Source: Lutraria lutraria (Eukaryota; Mollusca; Bivalvia; Venerida; Mactridae). From it: a DNA stretch of 64,000 nucleotides. The notes beneath the pieces were generated by a model that had not been told where the DNA came from, ran no database searches, and was given only the letters and a program-made list of their open reading frames with translations. The first letter of the stretch is position 1, and every line of letters begins with the position of its first letter. Location: positions 10,397,093 to 10,461,092 of the forward strand of contig OZ026843.1 of NCBI GenBank assembly GCA_964023205.1. The letters run 5' to 3'. The position numbers and the translations under genes are program-made. Of the stretch, positions 50,810-61,689 are shown piece by piece.

Positions 50810-51099
50810 CATTTAAACTTGTGAATGGCAGCCACCTTTGATAGAAAAGAAATATGACCTTTACAATACATAATGTGGTCTATATATAGAGGCAAATTAG
50901 TTTGTTAAGTCTTGAAGTGCCAGCCTAAGTGTTGACATTAGGGCCTTTTACCCAAAAATGGGGTGGGGCTCCTTTAAGCCTTTCATTTAGGGAAATTCTA
51001 GCATGATTTTCGGCCAAATTTGAAGAAGGTTAGGCAACCAAAATAGAACATTGTTCTCAGGTGGTCTTTATTAACTAACAGCCTGTACAGGTATGACTG
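50810..51099. mobile_element. Diverged MITE 'CAGTCAAACCTGT', 290 bp
   Basis: Left end CATTTAAACTTGTGAATGGC, right end GTACAGGTATGACTG, with TA flanks. It is longer than its relatives; a stretch from about 50940 (AGGGCCTTTTACCC) may be a nested insertion. Confidence 0.6.
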
Positions 51100-51429
51100 T
51101 ATTAACCAATTAAACTTTACTAAAGTTTAATGTAGTTTATAGAAAAGTATTTAAATGAAGAACAAAAAGGAATTCTATTAAAGATTCTGTCTCAAATGTA
51201 GCATTAATGGTAATGATAGTTATTAGTAATTCGTACCGGTAACAGTCCAGCATGCTTCAAATTTGGCATTAATGTTTGGACCTGAGGCAATGTGTGCCAA
51301 CGGCGGCAGTACAGTATGGTGGATAAAAAAGATGTAAAAATGACTTATAACATGTTAAGTTTATGTTAATATATTACATGAAACCAGGATGTGACGTTAA
51401 TGGTCTGACAGCGAGCCAAACAACTCGTC

Positions 51430-51516
51430 TATAAAAATTATCGGAGGAGTTTTCAGCAGCCATTTTATGCTGTACGTGCAGAATACACTCATTTTTATGT
51501 TCGTGAATCACGCCAG
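51430..51516 (+). promoter_or_regulatory. Candidate TATA promoter and first exon
   Basis: TATAAAAA at 51430 is followed 20-30 bp downstream by TTTTCAGCAGCC, an initiator-like site. An ATG at 51467 opens 17 codons that run through a 5' splice-like CGCCAG GTAACA at 51516. About nine CpGs lie between 51230 and 51515, many for this window. If spliced to the exon-like segment at 59867 the frame stops within three codons, so a uORF is more likely than a coding start. Unproven. Confidence 0.3.
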
Positions 51517-51519
51517 GTA

Positions 51520-53137
51520 ACACAGTCAGGCTGAAGTACAGGTGTTAGAATACTGCTCAGAGAATTACTGCTTTAACCAAAACCACACACTCACCAGATG
51601 CTGTATATGATGTTTTTTCGCCTTTATCTATGTAATGGAATGACGGAATTGGCCGAAAATGAAGAAAATAAAATCGGATTGAAAATGTGTTATTGTAAGA
51701 TAGACTCCAGAGGAAAGGTATTAAATGTAAACAGACAAGGTCTGCTTCATTATCTCACTGTTTAAGATGTAACAAAGAAGACAATGCGATTGTTTAACTT
51801 GATCTACTGTAAATTAAATGTTCATAGTGTAACAGTGTAATTAAATAGATGAAGATCTTTCATTTGTCCATTTGTCCATTTACTTTGTCTCTCTTCATTC
51901 TGTCTGTCTTCATTTCTTCTTTTATTTAGACTGCCTGGTTATAGGCTATTGTCCACACTCAGGTAATTGTATTTAGGATAAATTGTCCAGTAGTTGTATT
52001 TATCATCTCTAAGGTTAGATGTTCATCATGTATATCCTGATACACCATTGTAGCAACAGTATCATTCATATGAAATAGCTCCTTCTCTGCAATTAGGATG
52101 TAAGTCGGAAGCAATATCAGATATCAGATGATGTCTGACAATGGGGGTAACTGTAGGGGGAGAAAAATACAGCCTCTTTTATTTACCATTAAAGCCAATG
52201 TATTTTTACAGGGGGGATGGCAGGTTCCTACAGCCTGGAGTCTACATATATAAAACAAACTATTTACACAATCATTGTGCCTATCAGTTCTTTTATCATA
52301 TTTACAGTGTTTCAAAGAGTAGTACTTCATAGATTTGGTTATTGTATATCTCAGTAATCTAAATTCATTTCTAAGAGTCTAAGTTGATGATGGTGTTTTG
52401 TATTTATATTAAACTGGCTTTGCAAAGGTCTGAACTCCGACCTTCAATATCAGTAAGAAGTTATGGTTTACAGTCTTTGTTTGCATTCTTAGTGAAAGAT
52501 AGTCAATTCATTTAATGAATTTAATAACTGCTGGTAAAAATTATACCCTAATAAATTCACACACTGTATTCCCTAAAGTATGTTTTTTTCTGAAGTAAGG
52601 GTTGGAGCATTTAATAGGGGAGGGGCATTAATTAGAGTGTGTTGATTTTACCTTATACCAATCTTTATCTTGATAGTTTGTTTGATGGAAAATAAAGTGC
52701 AGTGTGAGTTTATTGTTTACCTGAGCAAGGCTGGTTGTTTACATGTAGTCATATCTTAGCAGCTGAATAAATACCAGAACTTCATCCATTCTGGGTGATG
52801 GAGATTAAATGAAAACAATACATCCCTGTGTTTTAATTGTCAGGTTTAAATGTCCCACCCACCCTGGAACACAAGTCTTAGAATCTTAAGGTCAAAGGTT
52901 AAAAATGTATCTTGGCATCTTGATAAGAATTTTACTAGAAATATTTCAATGTAAGGGGCATAGTTTGCCTTCATCTCTGTTGCAATACTAAACTGAAGAT
53001 GTGCAGTTGCTTGTACAGAAACAGGTTGTTAGAAGTTGGTACCCTAGAAAATAAAGAGTTGGTCCAGTGGTTTATGTACTAAACTAAAATGCTAAACAAA
53101 CTGGTGTTGTATATTTGAAACATAATGAAAACAATTA
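51520..53137. other. Non-coding downstream of the promoter candidate
   Basis: No feature recognised. Overlapping opposed short frames at 52124-52332 are chance. Confidence 0.45.
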
Positions 53138-53320
53138 CATTCAAACCTGTGAACAAAGGCCATCCTTGGGGAAGACCAAATATGGCCTTTATTGACAGTT
53201 GGCCTTTATTCTGAGGTCATTATGTTCTAAACAATCAATCACTGATGGATTTTTACAAAAATGGCCTTTACTCAAAGTGTGGCCTTTATTGGGAAGTGGC
53301 CACTAAATCAGGTTTCACTG
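53138..53320. mobile_element. MITE 'CAGTCAAACCTGT', 183 bp
   Basis: Starts CATTCAAACCTGTGAACAAA and ends AAATCAGGTTTCACTG, with TA outside both ends. The interior holds several GGCCTTTATT phrases in both senses. Confidence 0.8.
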
Positions 53321-53417
53321 TACTTGCTAGTGGTTGCTTTATTTCACTTCTGTTATTGTAATGAGGGTGGACATACTGGAATAAATAGCTTTACTGTTCT
53401 TGCTACTGTTTCAAACA

Positions 53418-53597
53418 TACACTTCAACCTCTCCAGAGCAGCCCTCTCTTGAGCAACAACCTCTCTACAAGAACAGCATGATTTTTTCCCACTGCATTAT
53501 TTAACTATTAAATTAACCTCTCTAGAGCAACAACCTCTCAACTACAACATAAGTTTGCTGCTCTCAAAGGATGTTGCTTTGGAGAGGGTGTACTGTA
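53418..53597. mobile_element. MITE 'CAACCTCTCC', intact copy, 180 bp
   Basis: From TA, the left end CACTTCAACCTCTCCAGAGC and the complement of the right end CAGTACACCCTCTCCAAAGC form imperfect inverted repeats of about 23 bp with TA at both outer edges, as expected of Tc1/mariner-type insertion. The same phrase, CTCTAGAGCAACAACCTCTC, recurs inside. Confidence 0.78.
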
Positions 53598-54626
53598 ATA
53601 CTATATTCTGTAATATGGGGAGGGGAGGGGGAAGAGGTTTTTGTTATTGATGTAATTGAAGTCACGTAATAGTTCTGTTGTAATTACAGGTAAACTGATT
53701 ATATTGATTATTGGTTCAGCTTAAGTCCTTAGTATTATATTGTATGTCATTTGTTACATGCATTTTAGAATTGATTTATATTGTGTTTAACTAAATAATA
53801 GACCACTTAAAAAAATCTTTGGTCATAATTCAGTATGAATGTTTAATGCACTTGATATTTTCGATAACACGTAGGAAGTCCTTATTATAACTGGTTATTG
53901 TAAATCTTTGAATGTTAGAAATCCTTGGTTCTGTCAACGTGTAATTGTTGACATGGCATTGCAGGCAATATTACCTGCCATCCAGTTCCATGCTGTCAGC
54001 TTTCTTCCTTGTTTTTAAGATAGAGTAAATAATATTGTTTTATTGATGATGAAAATTACTATTACATTTTCTTCCTTTGTATTTTTACGAAGAATGTTCA
54101 TGGAATGTTCTCCTTTCTATTAAGTTGTTCTGGCAATAGTGTATGCTTGAGTTCATTGAAAATATTTCATGCTGTTCATTTATTACTAGTTACAATAATT
54201 ATGTTGGTAATGATTTTTCCCTAGTTTCTATTGATTGATAAGGTTACCCTCAGTATGGCTGCTACTTGTATAAAATGTGATATCCTGGGGGTATTACATG
54301 GTTCAATCAAGTTATATCTTTGGTTTATTACAAAACATGCAACAAACATTGTAAGAAGTAATATTGTGCTACAATTATCAGGAACTAGTCTTTGATTTGT
54401 GTATACTGCTTACATCTTAGACATTCTGCAAGTAATGATTATACTTGTAGTATGTTCAATAGAAGTTAGAACTGGCCAATTAAGTTAAGGTTATTTTGCC
54501 AAAGATGTTTTTTTACCAGAACATGGAAGTATTATCATGTTAAGAGTATGAAAAATTGAACATTTACTTGTAACCCTGTTTTTGATTTGCAAAAAAACTT
54601 AATACAGTCATGCTTGATTGAAACTG

Positions 54627-54883
54627 ATTGAAGTAAACCTTACTGCCATTTATGTGTAATTAAAGTAAACCGTGTTGCCATGTATGTGTAATTAAAGTAA
54701 ACTGTGTTGCCATTAATGTGTAATTAAAGTATACCTTGTTGCCATTTATGTGTAATTGAAGTAAACTGTGTTGCCATTTATATGTAATTAAAGTAAACCA
54801 TGTTGCCATTTATGTGTAATTGAATTAAATTGTGTTGCAATTTATGTGTAATTAAAGTAAACTGTGTTGCCATTTATGTGTGT
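54627..54883. repeat. 32-bp tandem repeat, 8 copies
   Basis: The unit is ATTAAAGTAAACTGTGTTGC followed by CATTTATGTGTA. Eight units fill the interval at a constant 32-bp period with only substitutions (for example CATTAATG, AATTTATG). Confidence 0.95.
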
Positions 54884-55814
54884 TCTTGTCGTTACGTCAT
54901 TTTCATCTTATATGATTACAAAGTTTTCCATTTTAATAGATACAAGTCATGCATAATACTACAAATTGACCTAAAATGATCTAGCTTCATGGTATTTATT
55001 TATTTATCCCTAGTTTATCAGCCCATTTGACAAGTATAGCCATTTCAGAGCTGACCCAGATAGATTGGAGATAAGATATAGGAGAACCTGGCTGAGGCAT
55101 CTTTTTGAATAGCTCAGAGCTTCATGATAAGTAAAAGTATACTCAGAAGACTTGTCATCCATGCATACTGGCTTGTGTCTTGTGTCAATTACTCTGGTCA
55201 GATTGGTTGATATTCTTTGATATCTTCACTTATTTCCTGTAATGTTCCTATCAAAAAGTTTCCAGGAAGTAACCTAGGAATGATTCCAGAATGTTTTTTC
55301 TAGAACATTTCACAGGAATTACGTGCACAGTCATTATGTTAGTCCAATTAATTCTCTTCTCTGATTACCTGCAATTTTAGTTCATCCTTGATTAACTTGT
55401 TGTGAGCGACCAAATGCTTTTTAAACAGAAATCAATGAACCTTGCTGTAAAATCATTTTAATGCCAATAATATGTGTATATAGTTGTGTGCTCTTTGATG
55501 TCATCTACATGAATGGTATTAACTCCTAAGCCTCTTATATTGAACCATAATCAAAGACATTGTCATAAGTGTTCTTTATGCCATAAGTTGTTGTACTTTT
55601 AATGTTTAGAAACAAATTATGCATATGATATTAAATTTAATGTCATTGGGCTTTGGCAGTAGTCTATCGAATCCCTCACCAGGGTTAATGTTATTGGAAT
55701 TTTTCTTGGAACTTAATGAAAGCAATGTAGTCTTTAGTAACTAGTATAATATTGTGTCTTGATAGACTCATATACATTGTATTTGTTAATTGTGTGAATC
55801 CATCATTGATTATT

Positions 55815-55911
55815 TAGAACAAAGTGACTTCCAAATAAATACCACCTGTCAATTAAGACCACATTTTGTCTTTCCTTAGAGTGACTTTTGTTCACAGGTT
55901 TGACTTTAGGT
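55815..55911. mobile_element. MITE 'CAGTCAAACCTGT', right-end fragment
   Basis: AACAAAGTGACTTCCAAATA through GTTCACAGGTTTGACTTTA resembles the right half of the element at 32884-33070. No left terminus is visible. Confidence 0.6.
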
Positions 55912-56659
55912 TGTAAGAATAACAATCAATGCTAACTACACTAGACAAGACTAAATAAGATTAATATCTGTGTATTATTTCACAGCTGTTTAGTTCTGAC
56001 TGTAATAGACTGTATCCATGCTCTCTACCTTGCGGTCTAATGTAGAATATTGGTTCTGACATGATGGTACTTGAGTCATTTACTCATTTCTATTGTAGAG
56101 CTTATAGAATTAATTATCCAATCATACCCCATCACGTAGCCCTTATTTCTTCATCAAGTATGAAGTATGCTGGTGGTTTCAACTACACATAAATTCCGAC
56201 ATCATTCACAACATCACTCACAATGTACCATAATTATCCTATAAGTACAATGTAATTATTAATTTGGCTTTGATCTAAATGTAATTATTATTGCACTGTA
56301 CCAAATGCTTGATTGTCATGTCTTCCTTATATACTGTTATCTGGTTAAAGCAGTTATGTTAAGTGGTTTAATTGAGACAGGATTCCTGGCACATCATGTA
56401 ATACTTAAGCATTTTATTTGAGAGACTTTAAATTTCTCCTAAAGCCATCAGGTTGTTCCTTGATTTCTTCAAAATAGTAATGATTGAAATTTAAAGAAAA
56501 ATATACAAAACCATTTGTTAATACTTCAGTAGTTAATTAAACCATTGCCTAGCATTATGCTTGTATTCGGTAAAATTTTCATTTAAAAGCTGTTGTACAA
56601 ATCTACTCTGTTAAAATGTGCTTTATTACAGTTTACGCCAGGACTGGAAACATCCCCTC

Positions 56660-56860
56660 ATGCAGTGTCCATGCAAATGATTTAGGGCCATGATTTCATG
56701 TCCTTCGCCCATGCAATTGATTCGGGGCCATTGCAAATGATTTGGGGCCATGATGCCATTTCCTATGCCCATGCAAATGATTCGGGGCCATGATGTCATG
56801 TCCTGTGCCCATGCAAATGATTTGGGGCTCTGATGTCACGTCCTTGCCCAGCATACACAT
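56660..56860. repeat. 40-bp tandem repeat with octamer motifs
   Basis: The unit is GCCCATGCAAATGATTCGGG followed by GCCATGATGTCATGTCCTGT. Perfect ATGCAAAT lies at 56671, 56771 and 56811. Variants lie at 56711 (ATGCAATT) and 56731 (TTGCAAAT). One half-length unit breaks the phase by 20 bp. Confidence 0.9.
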
Positions 56861-57819
56861 TGTGACGCACCTGTATTAGGACACCTGTCTTTGGCAGTTT
56901 GCTCTTTTGAATGATATGTTAATTTTTCCCCACTATTGACCAGGAATGGTACTCTCTACAAAAAATATCATACCAGCTGTTTGAATTGCCTCCCTTGTAT
57001 GACATCATCTCTATACAGCTGTTATGATGGGACATAACAATAACAACTTACTAGACATTATTCTTTCCAGACCATTTAGAGGAAGTTAGTACAACAAGAA
57101 ATGTTACTTATGGGACCTCTGTATTGTTGTTTTGTGTCTGATAAATGTTGCATTTAACATGAGGACTGCAACTGTTGATTGAATGGTATTTATAGAAATG
57201 TCAAATACTTCTAATAAATTATTTGAAAAGGGTAACACATAAATATTAGCCTGCTAAGTAGAATTATGAAGAACTTGGGGAATATTTATCATCACATTGT
57301 AACCTAATAGGCTTGATTCAGCATGGTGCAATCTGAAACTGCTTATCTGCTATTTGATTGGACAATCAACATTGTGTAACTAACTTATCACATGTTCTTA
57401 TTACCTTATCTGCCATCATGGTGTGAATTTGGACAACACCCCTTTGAGTTTTTCTAGCAGAAGGTGAAAGTGTGGATTTTTTTTGTACATCAATGATTGA
57501 CTGTAATGGAATAGTTCTGGGTTTTTCTTTTGAACATGTTTGTTGGCTAATCTAGGAGGCTTTTAAACAGGTCTGTTTGTGATTTGAGGTAAAGTGTTAT
57601 AATCTAGTATTGAGTATACAGTACTTTGATCTTATTTTGATGAATTTATGCTTGATTGAGTAGACTGGTGTTCATGAATCTGTTCACAATTATATCAGTA
57701 TTAATGTAGCTTAAACAGATTATTTTACACCTGTAGTATTGCTAGTTAAGCTGAATTAGTGATATTGCTACCATTTATGTACTTTTTGTGTTCGTTATTT
57801 TGCAGTTATCAAATCTAAG

Positions 57820-58265
57820 ACTTGATTTTATGTCAGAATACATGAAAAATAATTGCTTTCAATTTGTGTTAGAATTTATTTACTTGTTTATTTCAGAGTT
57901 CCAAACTTTATGTCAGAAATTATGTCTAAATCTATGTCAAATTCCTAAACTAAAGGAATTGGTAACAAGTATGTCAGATTTCTGGAATTATGTCAGATTT
58001 CTAGGGTCATGTCAGATTTTTTGAAGTTAAGTTATGTCAGATTTCTGGAGTTTAGTCAGATTTCTAGAATTATGTCAGATTTCGAATTGTATCAGATTTC
58101 TGGAGTTATGTCAGATTTCTTGAAGTTATGTCAGATTAGAGTTAAGTCAGATTTCTGGAGTTTAGTCAGAATTCTAGAATTATGTTAGATTTCGAATTGT
58201 GTCAGATTTTTAGGGTTATGTCAGATTTCTAGAAGTTATGTCAGATTTCTGGATTTATTTCAGAA
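57820..58265. repeat. Irregular ~16-20 bp repeat, TATGTCAGATTTCT
   Basis: About sixteen occurrences of GTCAGATTTCT or close variants are followed by GGAATTA, AGAATTA, TGAAGTTA or similar, at irregular spacing. The left part is more decayed. A 78-codon frame over this stretch is a by-product of the repeat. Confidence 0.88.
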
Positions 58266-58717
58266 TTAGTTTATATATAAATACTTACTTTGAAGGAAGT
58301 CTGACTCAGATTGTTTGATGAAATGCAGCTGATGAATAAATATTGCTGAAAATCTCTGGGGCAGCAAATTGTATCCCTATCATTTATTTTCATAAATCAA
58401 TTCTCTGTCTGTATATTAGATCATCTCAAATTTGTTTATATTTGTATATATAATGATAAGTCTTCTTCGTGCTGCTTTAACATGTTACTTTATTGTTAGA
58501 ATACTGTAACAGATGAATATTTATTATGATTCATTACAACTTAGGCAGACTCTTAATTTACTTTCTTCAGCCAAAAGTCTACAAAAATCTTTCAATATTT
58601 TGGCATTATAACTAGTTATTTGGCATTATAAAGATTTAGGCCATTTTTATGGAAAGACTGTAGATATTTATCATATCAACTGTTAGTGCAACAAAGATAT
58701 CGGTGAATAATGTTTCT

Positions 58718-59068
58718 CAGGGCCCTCATTTGACATTTTAGTGGGCCGAATTATGGGCCACATTTCCCACCTCAAATAGTATACTTTTTCACCAATTCGG
58801 ATAAAAATTCCCCTCCATAGCAATTTTTCTTTAAAAATTGTATTTACTATTAAGTGGTTGGTATTAATTGAGTTATTAACCTTTGATTAATTGTACATTA
58901 ATGTACATTATAACAAAATACGGCTATTTTAAGCTTTAAATGCTAAGCACATGGTTTTGAAAAAATCCCCTAAAATTCCCTTTTTCCTCAAAATGATGCA
59001 ATATATAGTTCCCCTACCTTAGAGCCCGGGGGCCTTCCCCTAAAGTGCAGCTTATAATAAGGGCCCTG
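58718..59068. mobile_element. CAGGG-ended element, 351 bp, 5-bp TSD
   Basis: It begins CAGGGCCCT and ends AGGGCCCTG, a perfect 9-bp terminal inversion. It is flanked by TTTCT (58713-58717 and 59069-59073). The interior shares AAAATTCCC phrases with the element at 10155-10469, so the two may be distant relatives. Confidence 0.75.
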
Positions 59069-59073
59069 TTTCT

Positions 59074-59866
59074 GTTCATGGCTGACTATGTATTATTTAA
59101 TATACAGAGCAAGATTTACTGCTGTATAGCTGTTATAGAGGAAATAAAGTAAATGTAAGCATTTCCTTTTTACAAAGAGCTATTTAATTATTTTCAATAT
59201 CAACTTTCTGCCTCATTTCTGAAGAGTATTCTTTCTGACAATATCTGCAGCTTTTTTAACTCCAAATGAAGAGCTAATTTTTAAACCCTACTAATGTTTT
59301 CATCCTTATTAATATAGTTTTACTTGTTTTATGGTTGAGAATCAAGGAATACTTAATGAATACACATAAGAGTATCTGGTTACATCACTGATAATTAAAC
59401 ATAACTGGGTTGAGTGTAATCCCTTGGTTTACAGCTCCCTAGGGGCCAGCAACCATAACATTGATCAGGTCTTGGCTATTTAGGGGTTATGTAACTGTTG
59501 CTTTATTATCCCACTTTCCTTTAATTGTTGAGTACTTGGGTTCCATTCCTGGATAAATTGTTATGAAGATAGCTTGAACACTCTTGATATCATACGTATA
59601 TCATGTTTAATGTGGTGTTATTTTTCAAAACAATTGTACATTTGGTCAATGTTATGTCAAGTTATAGATAATAGCTAGATGATGTTGAAAATTAATGGTG
59701 TAAACAGAAGATGAACATTTTGACTGCATCTTTTCATTGTATAACCTGAGGCTTTCTCTTTCAAGAATTTTATTGCGGTATATTTTATTACATCATTATT
59801 TAGAATGATAACATAGAAGAAGAATTTGTTTTCAACCTTTTATGAAAGACATTGTTTTAATTTCAG
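59074..59866. other. AT-rich, nothing assigned
   Basis: Would be intron upstream of exon-like segment 3. Confidence 0.5.
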
Positions 59867-59963
59867 GAAAGAGTAAATCAATGAAGATATGTTTGTGGAC
59901 AATTAATATTGTGTGAAATATAAAGCTGGTTTATGCATTGGGAATATTTCTACAGTTTCACAG
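59867..59963 (+). other. Exon-like segment 3 (non-coding or UTR)
   Basis: Preceded by ATTGTTTTAATTTCAG and followed by TCACAG then GTAACATT. It is 97 bases, the size of a typical internal exon, and stopped in every frame; one ATG opens an 11-codon frame. Confidence 0.33.
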
Positions 59964-61112
59964 GTAACATTTTCTTAGATCTGTCTTAATTCTTATTTAA
60001 AGCAAATATCTTTCATATTCTGGGATGCACTATTTTTGTGAAAACTTGAATAGCTCTGTATTAATACAAAAACTACAGAAAAGAAAACAGCATATATGCC
60101 ATGGTGAAAGTGAATTCTTCAAGACCTGAATAAAAGCACTTAACTTAAATGTGAAAATATAGTATTGCGATTTGTGCTGATTGCCAAACAAGAGGAAAAC
60201 CTCTAGTATCTATCTACATACCTCACTGTGACAATTTATCGTCTGAATTACAATCAATGTTCCAAGCTGGATAAGTATCAATTGAAATTCAATTTCTTTT
60301 TTTTTTCTCACATAAAATCTATTTATTTTAGCTTTTTCAAGGAAAACTATTCTAAAACTGCCCAAAAACAAAAGGAAATTTTAAAATCTATGAAATAATG
60401 GTTCACAGTGTAAGATGTTCTTTAACTGACCAAAATATAACCTTGTTTTGTCTTTTGTTTTCTGGCTTAATAGGGATCCGATTGCCTTATTAGTATGTTG
60501 AAAAATAACTTCTATTTCTTGAAAATGTTGCAAAGTAAACCATTCTCTCTGTATGTGATAAAAGAACAGAATAATAAAGCAGCCATGCTTTATAGACCCC
60601 ATGAGACAATTAATTTCTCTGATTTTTGTCCCCACTCAATTACAAGGACACTCATAAATTACCATGACAATGTATTATAGAAGCTGGTATATATAAGAAG
60701 TCTGTAAGAGAAAAAAGAACAGAATTAATATCATAGGGAAAATCAAGTGTTGTTAATGTGCCATCCTTATGTAATGTGATCATTTGTGACTTCCAGATGA
60801 ATTCTTATCTGTAGGATTTATATTAGTGCCAATCTTCTGTAATACATCAATCAATCAAATAATCATCCAGTCAATAATGTTTTGAATATATCAATTTATT
60901 TAGACATCTTTAGAAATACACATACAAATTTATAAGAGAATGACACAAAAAATTGCATACATAGACATTTGCAATGAGATGATAGTTCCTAGGTTAATAT
61001 AGAACACTGTTACACTTTCAAATGCAATTATTTTCAATATTGGTGCTAAAATGTCTAGCATATGCCATTATAGATGTTTTATTAATCTCCATGCTATGAG
61101 TGGAATATCCAT

Positions 61113-61295
61113 TTGTGCTCAAACCAGTAGTTTTATTGTCATGTTCTCATCTGACACATCTTGTGCTCAAACCAGTAGTTATAATTATTGTCATCGAGGG
61201 TTCAGCGCAACAGTGTTGTAACTCATATTGAAATAAGAACAAGTTACGACAGTGTTGCGCTGGGCCAGCGTCATGTTCTCAACTGAGACATCTTC
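61113..61295. repeat. 48-bp local tandem duplication, one copy interrupted
   Basis: TTGTGCTCAAACCAGTAGTT begins at 61113 and again at 61161. Both copies continue to ATTGTCAT. Copy 1 runs on to GTTCTCATCTGACACATC. Copy 2 is interrupted by the 76-bp hairpin and then continues TCATGTTCTCAACTGAGACA. Confidence 0.85.
61195..61270. mobile_element. 76-bp hairpin element with TCAT duplication
   Basis: The left arm CGAGGGTTCAGCGCAACAGT is answered by right-arm sequence GTTACGACAGTGTTGCGCTG, giving a near-complete stem. TCAT flanks both ends (61191-61194 and 61271-61274). The element splits the second copy of a 48-bp local duplication; the first copy (61113-61160) keeps the unsplit ATTGTCATGTTCTCA, which is the empty site. 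It has no coding capacity. Confidence 0.85.
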
Positions 61296-61510
61296 AGGAG
61301 CAACAATGTGCATGTCATGTTGTTACCAAAGATATTACACCCAAGGTAATTTGTCTTCATGCCTCCGATTTCACTATAATCATGTTTGATTGAATGATTT
61401 TAGTTCCTGTATAATCTTTCAAAACAATTCTGTAGTAATAGTTAACTAAAGAGCTGAGACTTGAAGACTGACTGAGCACCATGTAGATATAAACTGAAAT
61501 ATTGCAAGAA

Positions 61511-61685
61511 ACAAAGTACTGAAAATACCCATGGAAATTGAACTTGTACGGCAACATGGAAGTTAACGATTGCATTCAAAATGTAGAAGAACGTAATATG
61601 TGTACTTTGGTCCGCATTAAAATTCATGCACATGGTGCAATTAACGACTATGGATTAGGTTGAACTATCAGTCAGTTTCAAAAAT
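61511..61685 (+). mobile_element. Dispersed repeat R1, copy e
   Basis: ACAAAGTACTGAAAATACCC then ATGGAAATTGAACTT; ends GAACTATCAGTCAGTTTCA. Full length and diverged. Confidence 0.78.
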
Positions 61686-61689
61686 GTGA

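Noticed and set aside
57788..58024. 78-codon plus frame
   Set aside because: Arises from the TATGTCAGATTTCT repeat; no domain.
60381..60680. Opposed frames of 84 and 61 codons
   Set aside because: Mutually overlapping on opposite strands without domain character or splice context.
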